Shown here: positions 53,398 through 61,043 of the stretch, in pieces
Numbering within the stretch: the first letter of the stretch is position 1
Layout of the letters: each line of letters starts with the position of its first letter
From: Limimaricola sp.
Lineage (GTDB): Bacteria > Pseudomonadota > Alphaproteobacteria > Rhodobacterales > Rhodobacteraceae
Length of the DNA stretch: 64,000 bases
NCBI RefSeq assembly: GCF_016125575.1
Contig: NZ_WGLM01000005.1
Coordinates: 124,001 to 188,000, forward strand
Direction: 5' to 3'
Notes under the pieces: generated by a model
The model's input: only the letters and a program-made list of their open reading frames with translations
Databases searched by the model: none
What the model was told of the DNA's origin: nothing
Program-made: the position numbers and the translations under genes

Positions 53398-54021
53398 ATG
53401 GCGAGAATCCTGCTTGCGGACGGACAGGTTCTGGTTCGCGAATTGGTCACCGCATTGTTGTTGGGTATGGAGGGTGACTTCGCAGTCGCTGAAACCGGCA
53501 GCCTGGTCGAGACATTGGGTACAATCTCTGCCTCGGGCCCGTTCGACCTCGTGGTGATCGACGCCGAATTGCCAGGCCTTCACGGCCTGCGCGGTTTTGG
53601 GCGTGCGATAGATGCCAGCACGCCCGCACCGGTCGCGTTGTTGACCGGTAATCCCAGCAATTCGCTGGTGACCGAGGCGCTGCGCATGGGGGCGGCAGGA
53701 TGCATCCCCAAAACGCTGCCGTCGAGATCGTTTATCAATGCCGTCAATTTCCTGCTGGCCGGAGAGACCTATCTGCCGCCCTCGGTGGTCACGGCCACGA
53801 TTGAAGATGACGGGATGGGCCTTATCGACGGCAAGCTGACGCCCCGTGAAAAGGCCGTTTTGCGCGGTCTGGTCGATGGGCGCAGCAACAAGGAGATTGC
53901 CATCGCGCTTCACCTGTCGCTCCCCACGGTGAAGACGCATGTTCGCTCGATCTGCAAGAAACTGGGCGCTGACAACCGCACCCATGCCGTCGTCATCGCC
54001 CGCCATGAGAACTGGTTCTGA
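53398..54021 (+). CDS. LuxR/NarL-type response regulator with altered receiver
   Basis: A 207-aa regulator. The receiver (residues 1-~125) has the phospho-Asp in VVIDAELPG, Thr in VALLTGNPS and Lys in GAAGCIPKTLP. In the acidic pocket, where DD is usual, it reads LLADGQVL, so only one acidic residue remains. The C-terminal helix-turn-helix (~138-205) is KLTPREKAVLRGLVDGRSNKEIAIALHLSLPTVKTHVRSICKKLG, of the usual GerE kind. No sensor kinase gene lies beside it. ATG 53398 has only a weak SD. Phosphorylation may be weak or absent. Confidence 0.88.
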   Translation: MARILLADGQVLVRELVTALLLGMEGDFAVAETGSLVETLGTISASGPFDLVVIDAELPGLHGLRGFGRAIDASTPAPVALLTGNPSNSLVTEALRMGAAGCIPKTLPSRSFINAVNFLLAGETYLPPSVVTATIEDDGMGLIDGKLTPREKAVLRGLVDGRSNKEIAIALHLSLPTVKTHVRSICKKLGADNRTHAVVIARHENWF

Positions 54022-54478
54022 TCGGCCAGTCGTGCACGTTCATCAGCACTGAAAAGCTTTGTGACTGAGCGCGCGATGGTGCGGCTGCAGATCAGTTTGC
54101 ACTTACCAGCGCTGACTCGGGTCTAACATTGCCGCGAGCCGTGCCAAACTGCCGTTCGTCCGGCGAAGTCAGTCGTCCAAAGCTCCGTCCACTTGCGCCT
54201 GTCTTCGGTTCGCTTTGAAACGTCGTCCCGAGCAGACAGGACGAGAGCACAGCGTTCGACAAGACACGGACGTTCCGCATCTCCGTTCGGGAATCGTTGG
54301 TTAAATCAGCGTCTGAAAGTGGCGGAGAGACAGACGCCCATAGCCGATTCCAGAGACTTCCGACAATGTGCTATAACGCTTTGTGAAAAAACGGAAATAT
54401 GGCATTTTGTTTCCAGCAAGCTCTTGCAACTTCCGGGGGTATCCGCGATTCTGAGGGGGAAGAGCTGGGGGAAGTTGA
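54022..54478. other. 457-bp stretch upstream of the integrase; probable left edge of the element
   Basis: No gene is seen. I looked for a tRNA or tmRNA 3' end serving as an attachment site and found none I could fold. A 7-bp hairpin (GCGTCTG at 54309-54315, CAGACGC at 54331-54337) and a TATAAC box at 54372 lie ~100-170 bp before the integrase and may belong to its promoter. The left attachment site should lie here; without the right end it cannot be fixed. Confidence 0.45.
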
Positions 54479-55711
54479 ATGTTCGATTCCGCAAAATTAC
54501 GCGGCGCCAACCGACTGACGGCGGCCTTGGTCCGGAACGTGAAGGAACCGGGCAAGTATCACGACGGCGGCGGGTCTGGTCTCTACCTGCGGGTTGAGAA
54601 GAACGGGGCCAAGTTTTGGGTGCAGCGGATCACCTTCGGCGGTAGGCGCCGCGAACTGGGGATGGGAAGTCCTCCCGTGGTGACACTTGCAATGGCGCGC
54701 GACAAGGCCATCGACAACCGGAGACTGATTCTGGCCGGGGGCGATCCGCTGCGCCAAAAGTGGGACACCAAGACACGTTCGACGTTCGCAGAGGTGGTTG
54801 AGAGCTATCTTACAGCCAAGCTTGGTGAGTTCAAAAACGAAAAGCACCGCAAGCAGTGGCGTTCGACTCTCGACAGCTACGCCATTCCGGTACTCGGTCG
54901 GGAAAGCATACACAACATTCAGGTGAAGGACGTTCTGGGCGTGTTGGAGCCGATCTGGACCACCAAGACCGAAACAGCCAGTCGCCTTCGCCAGCGGATC
55001 GAAGCGGTGTTCTCGTGGGCAATCGCGAGTGAAATACGTCAAGGCGACAACCCGGCCCGCTGGAAGGGCAATCTGTCGGAAATGCTGCCCAAGCCGGGCA
55101 AGCTCACGAAGGGCGCGCATTTCCCGGCGTTGGCTTTGGCAGATGCGCCACGCTGGTGGCGCGCGCTTCTCAAGCGCGATGGGATGGCCGCCAAAGCGCT
55201 GCAATTTGCCTGCCTGACAGCCTCCCGATCGGGCGAGGTCAGGGGAATGATCTGGGGCGAGGTGGACTTGGACAAAGCGTTGTGGATCATCCCGGCCGAA
55301 CGGATGAAGGCCGGGCGCGAACATCGCGAGCCACTGTCCGCACCAGCGGTGGAGCTTCTACGCAGATTGCCACGGCTAGTGCACTCGCCTTACGTGTTCT
55401 TCGCGCCGCAAGGAGGCATGCTCTCTGACATGTCCGTCTCGGCCGTCATGCGGCGGATGCAAGAGACAGAGGTTGCCAATGGGGGCCCGGGCTTCCTTGA
55501 CCGTCAATCGGGCCGGCCTGCGGTTCCGCACGGGCTTCGCTCAACCTTTCGAGATTGGGCGGCTGAACAGGGCATCGACAACACGCTGGCGGAAGTGGCG
55601 CTAGCACATCAGGTCGGCAATGCTGTCGAGAGGGCCTACCTACGCTCCGACATGTTGGAGCGGCGGCGAGGTGTGATGAAAAACTGGGCTGACTTCCTAC
55701 ATGAGGTTTGA
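54479..55711 (+). CDS. Tyrosine-type integrase with DUF4102-like N-terminus
   Basis: A 410-aa site-specific recombinase of the P4/phage island type. The N-terminal arm domain reads GKYHDGGGSGLYLRVEKNGAKFWVQR. The catalytic residues are Arg in CLTASRSGEVRGM (~250), His-x-x-Arg in HGLRSTFRDWA (~353), His in LAHQVGN and the nucleophile Tyr in ERAYLRSDML (~386). GGGGGAAG precedes ATG 54479. It marks the left end of a mobile element containing AlpA, primase-like and DUF3987 genes to its right. Such integrases usually insert at a tRNA gene, but none is visible. Confidence 0.93.
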   Translation: MFDSAKLRGANRLTAALVRNVKEPGKYHDGGGSGLYLRVEKNGAKFWVQRITFGGRRRELGMGSPPVVTLAMARDKAIDNRRLILAGGDPLRQKWDTKTRSTFAEVVESYLTAKLGEFKNEKHRKQWRSTLDSYAIPVLGRESIHNIQVKDVLGVLEPIWTTKTETASRLRQRIEAVFSWAIASEIRQGDNPARWKGNLSEMLPKPGKLTKGAHFPALALADAPRWWRALLKRDGMAAKALQFACLTASRSGEVRGMIWGEVDLDKALWIIPAERMKAGREHREPLSAPAVELLRRLPRLVHSPYVFFAPQGGMLSDMSVSAVMRRMQETEVANGGPGFLDRQSGRPAVPHGLRSTFRDWAAEQGIDNTLAEVALAHQVGNAVERAYLRSDMLERRRGVMKNWADFLHEV

Positions 55712-56064
55712 AGGATAACAAACTGATAAATATTATAAAAAAATTGTTACAAAAGATGTGATCTGATCTGAAAAAATAGATGAAAATCGCCTCTGGGCTT
55801 GCATTTTCCCCCAGAAAGAACGCTAACCGATTGAAATAAAAAGCAGTACTTCCATCGCTGGCGGCCGTTTGACGGCTTTGCCTTCGTGGGCGCAAAAAAG
55901 ATCTACGAGGTGCTTGTAGGTAGTTGGCGCTTCGTGTCGGCTCCGGTGCGTCAACACCGGAACCGACGGGAAGTCAGGTCTTTTGGAAAACCCTGCCTTT
56001 TCGATACTGCCGCAAACGCCCGGCGTCAAAACTAATTGGCCGGGCATGTCGTGAGGCAAGTTGC
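55712..56064. other. 353-bp AT-rich stretch between integrase and AlpA-type gene
   Basis: No gene is visible. The left half is strongly AT-rich (runs of A and T around 55728-55790) and could hold the promoter for the AlpA gene or an excision-related site. No long inverted repeat was found. Confidence 0.45.
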
Positions 56065-56250
56065 ATGCAGGAACGTATCTATCGGCGGACCGATGTCGAG
56101 AAACTGGTTGGGCTGTCCCGCTCCACCCTCTATGCCATGATGGCCGAGGGTGCCTTCCCGAGGCCCGTAAAACTTGGCAAGCGGGCCGTAGGGTGGCGCG
56201 AACGGGATGTTCGTGCCTGGCTCGAAACCCGCACCACGAACGCGGGCTGA
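56065..56250 (+). CDS. AlpA-family excisionase/regulator
   Basis: A 61-aa MerR-like winged-helix protein: IYRRTDVEKLVGLSRSTLYAMMAEGAFPRPVKLGKRAVGWRE, the usual AlpA length and motif. AlpA-type proteins activate integrase genes or serve as excisionases on islands and phage satellites. ATG 56065 is chosen; an open frame to 55924 has no protein-like content. It heads a tight cluster with a 124-aa protein, a primase-like protein and a DUF3987 protein. Confidence 0.9.
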   Translation: MQERIYRRTDVEKLVGLSRSTLYAMMAEGAFPRPVKLGKRAVGWRERDVRAWLETRTTNAG

Positions 56251-56254
56251 CCCC

Positions 56255-56629
56255 ATGGACATGATTGAAGAAAAGCGAACCGGCCCTGAGGCCGGTGATA
56301 GGGCAATTGCGCGGAGCACGTCGTTTCTTGTGCCGAGAGACGCAGACGGGGGCTCGCTGCAGCGTGTCGACCGCCGCGAGACGTCTGACGCCTATCGAAG
56401 TGAGATGTTCCGCTTTGGCCGCTTCCGCGTTGCCGTCTGTAGGGATGGGCTGCAATGGCTCTACCAGCGACGCAGGCCCGGATTTGCGGGCGTGGGAACG
56501 GCGTGGGACACGTTGGGCTACTGCGCGACCAGAACGGCGCTGATCCGGCTCCACCGTTCGCATACGGGCACTGACGGGCCGGAGCTCTACGCACTTCCAG
56601 AACATATCATGCGGAGGAACGCAGAATGA
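56255..56629 (+). CDS. Mobile-element hypothetical protein
   Basis: A 124-aa soluble protein starting 4 bp after the AlpA stop; its stop overlaps the primase-like gene start (ATGA). The C-terminal half reads FRFGRFRVAVCRDGLQWLYQRRRPGFAGVGTAWDTLGYC and RTALIRLHRSHTG, with many basic and aromatic residues that could bind DNA. Proteins of this size and place are common between AlpA and primase genes in alphaproteobacterial islands. No function is assigned. Confidence 0.75.
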   Translation: MDMIEEKRTGPEAGDRAIARSTSFLVPRDADGGSLQRVDRRETSDAYRSEMFRFGRFRVAVCRDGLQWLYQRRRPGFAGVGTAWDTLGYCATRTALIRLHRSHTGTDGPELYALPEHIMRRNAE

Positions 56630-57513
56630 CCAATGCCTACACGCTAACCATCGCGCTTGGAGGCAAATGGGCCAGTGGTTCCGGGACGGCTTGTTGTCCC
56701 GCACATGATGACCACACGCCGAGCCTCAGCATCGCGGACGGCATGAATGGGCAACTGCTGCTCTATTGCCATGCCGGGTGTGACTACGCGGAGATCAAGG
56801 GCGCGCTGCGCGGGCGAGGGTTGATCGATGGCGGGGGAGCGTTCCGCCCGATTGGCGCGATCCTTCGTGCCGAGCGTCTGGCTAAGAAGGTAGCCGAAGC
56901 CGAAAGACGATCCCGTCTCGCTTGCAAGTTATGGAAGGAAGCTCTGCCGATCACCGGCACACCGGCCGAGCATTACATGAGAAGCCGAGGCATCTTCTGC
57001 GAGCTTCCCTCTTGCATGCGTTACAAGGAATCCTGCTGGCATTCGACCGCGACACGGCTTCCAGCGCTGGTTTCTTGGATACATGTCAAGGAAGGCGCCG
57101 GCTGCGCTGTCCATCGGACCTACCTCAAGGAAGACGGGTCGGGCAAAGCCGACGTGACCCCAGCCAAGGCAATGCTTGGGCCTGCCTCGGGCGGGGCCGT
57201 GCATCTGTCGAATGACCCCGGCCCGCTTGTCGTTGCCGAGGGTCTGGAAACTGCCCTGTCGCTGCGCTGTGGTATCCTGCCGGGCCCGGCGACGATCTGG
57301 GCAGCACTGAGCGCGAGCGGCATGGCAGCGCTACGCCTGCCGGAGCGGCGGGGACGGCTGATTGTGGCACCCGACGGCGATCCGGTCGGACGCAAAGCGG
57401 CGGAAGCACTTGCGACCCGGGCGCATGGATTGGGCTGGCAGGTGTCGCTGCTCATCCCGCCCGAGGGCTTTGACTGGAACGATGTTCTGATGGGAAAGGC
57501 GGTGGCGGCATGA
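56626..57513 (+). CDS. Toprim/CHC2 zinc-finger primase-like protein
   Basis: A 295-aa protein. The N-terminal zinc finger has CCPAHDDHTPSLSI and LLYCHAGCDYAEI, as in DnaG-type primases. The C-terminal half is a Toprim fold: LVVAEGLETALSL has the catalytic Glu and LIVAPDGDPVGRKAAEAL the acidic pair. It should help in priming replication of the element. It overlaps the previous gene and the next DUF3987 gene (ATGA), so the three are one operon. No helicase domain is fused. Confidence 0.9.
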   Translation: MTNAYTLTIALGGKWASGSGTACCPAHDDHTPSLSIADGMNGQLLLYCHAGCDYAEIKGALRGRGLIDGGGAFRPIGAILRAERLAKKVAEAERRSRLACKLWKEALPITGTPAEHYMRSRGIFCELPSCMRYKESCWHSTATRLPALVSWIHVKEGAGCAVHRTYLKEDGSGKADVTPAKAMLGPASGGAVHLSNDPGPLVVAEGLETALSLRCGILPGPATIWAALSASGMAALRLPERRGRLIVAPDGDPVGRKAAEALATRAHGLGWQVSLLIPPEGFDWNDVLMGKAVAA

Positions 57514-59009
57514 ACGTCTATCCGAACGCGCGCCCCTTTGTGCCCGATTGGCCGGAGCCCGCGCCGCGCTTCATGCGCGACGAACTACCGCCCGCCCCAG
57601 CGCTGCGGCTGGCAGAGGTGTTCGGCCTACGCTGGGCTGACTGGATAACGCGCGCCGCCGAGGCAAAGTCGGCCCCGCCAGATTACGTGATGGCAGCTGT
57701 CCTCGCGGTAGCAGGGTCGGCCATCGGCAACACCCGACTAGTCGCGCCTTGGGCCGGATGGGCCGAGCCCCCAATCCTCTGGACGATGGTCATCGGCTCA
57801 CCATCGAGCAACAAGTCGCCGGGGCTTGATGCGGTGCTGTCCGCACTCAAACTGGTCGAGCGGGACATGCGGCAAGGCGTGGAAGCAGAGCATGCCGCTT
57901 GGGCCGAAAAAGACGAGCTGGCAAAGCTGGCCGAAAGCGCTTGGAAGGAAGCCGCCAAGAAGGCCCTCAAGGATGGCGAGGAGCCGCCCAAGCGTCCTGC
58001 TGAGGCCGATCCGGGCCCTGAGCCCTTCCTGCCGCGCCTGTCCATCGCTGACGGAACTGTCGAGCGCTTGGCGGTCATCGTGGCAAAGCAGCCGCGCGGC
58101 ACGCTGATGGCGCGCGATGAGTTGGCCGGCTGGCTGATGGGAATGACCCGCTACGCGGGCGGCGGCTCTGACCGCCCGTTCTGGTTGGAGGCCTATGGCG
58201 GGCGCGGCTATACCGTCGAGCGGATGGGCCGCGAGCCGGTCCATGTCGATCGCCTGTCCATCGGCGTGACAGGGGGCATTCAGCCTGACCGGCTGCGTAC
58301 CCTTCTGATGAAAGCCGACGATGACGGCTTGCTGGCGCGATTCATACCGATCTGGCCCGACCCGGTGCCGATCAAGCGACCAACCGGCAATGCGAACGAG
58401 GATTTTATCGCCGCTGCCTTGTCGCGGCTCTACCGCCTCAACATGGCGACGGACGAGCACGATGAGTTGCGGCCATGGCTTATCCCCTTCACCGAGGAGG
58501 CCCGTGTTCTTCTAGACGCTTTCCGCCACGAAATGCGCGGCTGCGAGGGCGGGGCCGAAGGGCTCTTGCTGTCGTTCATTGGCAAATTGCCGGGGCTGGC
58601 GGTGCGGCTGTCCTTGGTGCTGGCCTTCCTTGATTGGGTGGCCGGCAGCGACATGGAGCCCTACGAGATCACGCCTGACCACTTTGGCCGGGCGGCTCAC
58701 TTTGTCGAAGACTACGCCTTGCCGATGGCGCGACGTGCCTACGCCGATGCCGCATTGCCGAAGCCTGAGCGCGCAGCCCGGCGGCTGCTGGCCCTGATCC
58801 AAGAACGAGGCTGGGAGCGTTTCACCTCACGTGAGGTGCTGCGACTGGATCGTGCCGGGCTAACCACCGCGGCGGAACTAAAGCCAGCTCTGAGCGTTCT
58901 GGAAGAGGCCGACGTAATCCGGTCTGTTGAGGCAGACCCCGGCCCACGCGGCGGCCGGCCCGCCAAGCTGTTCATGGTCAATCCGGCGATCATGAGCGGC
59001 AGCGCATGA
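57510..59009 (+). CDS. DUF3987 (YfjI-type) mobile-element protein
   Basis: A 499-aa protein. The P-loop-like VIGSPSSNKSPGLDAVLSAL (~residues 94-113) lies where DUF3987 proteins carry their nucleotide loop. ADGTVERLAVIVAKQPRGTLMARDELAGWLMGM and FWLEAYGGRGYTVER are typical of the family. C-terminal residues resemble a winged helix (WERFTSREVLRLDRAGLTTAAELKPAL). It is presumably the helicase/replication partner of the primase-like gene. It ends the operon; an inverted repeat follows. Confidence 0.88.
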   Translation: MNVYPNARPFVPDWPEPAPRFMRDELPPAPALRLAEVFGLRWADWITRAAEAKSAPPDYVMAAVLAVAGSAIGNTRLVAPWAGWAEPPILWTMVIGSPSSNKSPGLDAVLSALKLVERDMRQGVEAEHAAWAEKDELAKLAESAWKEAAKKALKDGEEPPKRPAEADPGPEPFLPRLSIADGTVERLAVIVAKQPRGTLMARDELAGWLMGMTRYAGGGSDRPFWLEAYGGRGYTVERMGREPVHVDRLSIGVTGGIQPDRLRTLLMKADDDGLLARFIPIWPDPVPIKRPTGNANEDFIAAALSRLYRLNMATDEHDELRPWLIPFTEEARVLLDAFRHEMRGCEGGAEGLLLSFIGKLPGLAVRLSLVLAFLDWVAGSDMEPYEITPDHFGRAAHFVEDYALPMARRAYADAALPKPERAARRLLALIQERGWERFTSREVLRLDRAGLTTAAELKPALSVLEEADVIRSVEADPGPRGGRPAKLFMVNPAIMSGSA

Positions 59010-59377
59010 CATAACTGGCAAGCACCCGCGACGCGTCCGAGAGGGCTGACAAAACCGACACAACCGACCTAACCCTGTCTGAAAGGCTGACGGAGCGCGG
59101 TTGTGTCGGTTAAGTCAGTTTTGTCACCAGAGAGGTAAAGTTGCCAGCGACGGTCCCTGAACGGGTCGCGCGAAAAGGGCCCTTGCTTCGTGGAACCTGA
59201 GCCAGCGTGGCGCGAGTTGAAGGTTATGACGGGCGGGACGCCGACGTTCGCTGCGCTAAGCACCGAGGTCCGAGTTGCGGGAGGAAGCCGCCGTTTGTGA
59301 ATATTTTCGCTCATCGGTTGAAAGGTAACGCGCTCGTGGCTACCTTGGCGAAAAATTGTCGGGTCTAAGGGCAGATA
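59010..59377. other. 368-bp stretch after the replication module
   Basis: No gene is seen on either strand that does not overlap known frames. It holds the inverted repeat at 59047-59126. After ~59130 the base composition shifts from GC-rich to AT-richer, marking a boundary between the replication module and the cargo genes. Confidence 0.5.
59047..59126. repeat. Imperfect inverted repeat after the DUF3987 gene
   Basis: The left arm (59047-59075) starts TGACAAAACCGACACAACCG; the right arm (59099-59126) read on the other strand starts TGACAAAACTGACTTAACCG and ends CACAACC. The arms share TGACAAAAC and CGACACAACC blocks, offset by a few bases. It could be a terminator, a replication origin element near the primase gene, or an integration/recombination site. 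The arms are long for a terminator and lack a T-run. Confidence 0.55.
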
Positions 59378-60223
59378 ATGGCAACTGAGATTCATTTTGT
59401 AGATGTTGGCCAAGGAAACATGGTTCTGATCAAGGCTGACGATGGAAATCGGTTTGTCTTTGACTGCAACATAACTCAGAACAACGAGGCACGAGTTCTC
59501 GCCTACGTTGCCAAGGTCTTCGGGAAAGGTAATTCCATCAAGGCGTTTATCTGTTCGCATCGGGACGCAGATCATATGCGCGGCGTGAAGAATCTCCACG
59601 CGCAGAATCCGATTTCGAAAATTTGGGACTCTGGCTACCCAGGGACAACAACCGACTCGACGGAGTACAAAGAGTACATGAACCTGCGCCGAGAGGTTGG
59701 TGAACGCGTAATCAAACGCAAGACACGGGACGATTATGGAAAGACCCGTTTGCGGTTCATGAGTGACGCCGACGAACGCCTACCAAATGACGCAAACGCC
59801 CAAGGGATTGTGATCAAGGTTGAGCAAAGAAGCCGGACAGGTGATAGCTGTCTGGCAAGCGCGATGTTGCCCGGCGACAGCGACGCGGAAATCTGGAAAG
59901 ATGGGATCCTCAAGGATTATACAACGACAGATGTGCAGTCCTCAATATTGATGGCAGCGCATCACGGATCAAACTCATTCTTCGACATCCCAAGCGACAG
60001 TTACTGGTATACTAACCATCTTCAAGCGATTAACCCTGCCATGGTTATAGTCTCTGTTGGCCTTAACACGCACGGCCATCCCAAGAAGGAGGCGCTTGAT
60101 TTTTATGAGCAGCATGCAACTGGCGCAGACAACGGCCACAAGGTCGCTCGGACAGACAATAAAGGGACCATGAAGCTGACGCTGAAGACAGAGGGTGGCT
60201 GGCAGTTACAATATAACCAATAA
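59378..60223 (+). CDS. ComEC-like metallo-beta-lactamase-fold hydrolase
   Basis: A 281-aa protein without membrane segments. IHFVDVGQGNMVLIKADDG and VFDCN begin the fold as in the ComEC/Rec2 hydrolase domain. The metal motif is CSHRDADHMRG (H61, D63, D65, H66). AMLPGDSDAEIW, LMAAHHGSNSFF and GLNTHGHPKK provide further ligands. These enzymes usually act as nucleases or phosphodiesterases. ATG 59378 follows GGGCAGATA. It precedes a small membrane protein by 27 bp and faces a KAP-type NTPase gene. Base composition is unlike the host genes. Stand-alone forms are known in several phage-defence loci, so a defence role is possible. Confidence 0.85.
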   Translation: MATEIHFVDVGQGNMVLIKADDGNRFVFDCNITQNNEARVLAYVAKVFGKGNSIKAFICSHRDADHMRGVKNLHAQNPISKIWDSGYPGTTTDSTEYKEYMNLRREVGERVIKRKTRDDYGKTRLRFMSDADERLPNDANAQGIVIKVEQRSRTGDSCLASAMLPGDSDAEIWKDGILKDYTTTDVQSSILMAAHHGSNSFFDIPSDSYWYTNHLQAINPAMVIVSVGLNTHGHPKKEALDFYEQHATGADNGHKVARTDNKGTMKLTLKTEGGWQLQYNQ

Positions 60224-60250
60224 TGGTTACATGAGCGAAGGAAGCACAGG

Positions 60251-60742
60251 ATGTTGAGTGACTTGCTAGACAAGCTAACGTCCTACAATCTCTTCAACTA
60301 TCTTCTTCCGGGGGCAGTATTCGCGTATTTCGCGGAGCGCAGTTTTGCCATCAAGCTGGTTCCGGATGATCTGGTTACTGCCGCTTTCGTCTACTACTTT
60401 TTGGGCGTTGTGATAAGTCGTTTTGGCTCATTGGTGCTTGAGCCACTGTTGAAGAAATTTCGGGTTGTGAAGTTCGAGCCTTACCCGGCCTTCCTTACCG
60501 CATCCGAGAAAGATGCAAAGATTGAGGTCTTGGTTGAGGCAGCAAATATGTACCGGACATTTGTCTCCGCAATGGTGCTTCTCCTACTGCTTGCCGCCTA
60601 CCTTAAAGTAGAGGCTCTTTACCCCTCTTTGTCGGGATGGCGCAGTCTAATTGGAGGGTTGGCATTGGCTTTTGTTTTTCTGTTCGCTTACAAGAAGCAG
60701 ACTGATTACATCGCCAACCGCATTCGAAAACTGAACAGTTAA
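60251..60742 (+). CDS. Small multi-pass membrane protein in the MBL/KAP locus
   Basis: A 163-aa protein with about four membrane segments: YNLFNYLLPGAVFAYFAE, TAAFVYYFLGVVISRFGSLVL, TFVSAMVLLLLLAAYLKV and LIGGLALAFVFLFAYKK. A hydrophilic stretch with TASEKDAKIEVLVEAANMY lies between the second and third. It starts 27 bp after the MBL gene with GAAGGAAGC upstream, so they are one operon. I do not recognise the family. It may be the membrane anchor or effector of the locus. Confidence 0.75.
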   Translation: MLSDLLDKLTSYNLFNYLLPGAVFAYFAERSFAIKLVPDDLVTAAFVYYFLGVVISRFGSLVLEPLLKKFRVVKFEPYPAFLTASEKDAKIEVLVEAANMYRTFVSAMVLLLLLAAYLKVEALYPSLSGWRSLIGGLALAFVFLFAYKKQTDYIANRIRKLNS

Positions 60743-61043
60743 CTTGTCTTTTGTTGATTTCTGACGGTCCGCTGTGGACTCGATGCTGCCGCTCGTCGCG
60801 GTTGGCCCGAATGTCCGCAAAGGGCCGTTTTCAGCCGTGGACATGAGGCGCGGTAAATAGTCTTTCGATATAAGATGAACCAAGGTCTTATTTGGGCGGA
60901 GAGCGGCCGTTCTCTGCGCGCGCATCCGACTTTTTCGGAAACGAAGAAGCCGACGTTGATCTTATTTTTCAAAATTGGGTTCGAGCAGAAGGCAACTGCA
61001 CTTCCACTTGACCCAAAGTAAAACCTTGCGTCCACAGAAACGG
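60743..61043. other. 301-bp gap between convergent genes
   Basis: No gene or clear terminator is seen between the membrane-protein gene and the KAP gene. A ~100-bp part (60770-60870) is GC-richer than its surroundings and resembles host intergenic sequence. An open frame spans it on the minus strand, but the predicted protein lacks any fold-like pattern and no SD precedes it. Confidence 0.45.

Noticed and set aside
54022-54478. tRNA or tmRNA attachment site for the integrase
   Set aside because: TTCGATTCCG at 54489 resembles a T-arm piece, but it lies inside the integrase gene and no acceptor or anticodon stem could be folded around it.
60739-61035. 98-codon minus-strand open frame between the membrane-protein and KAP genes
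   Set aside because: No ribosome site, basic low-complexity C-terminus, and the region looks like remnant intergenic sequence.
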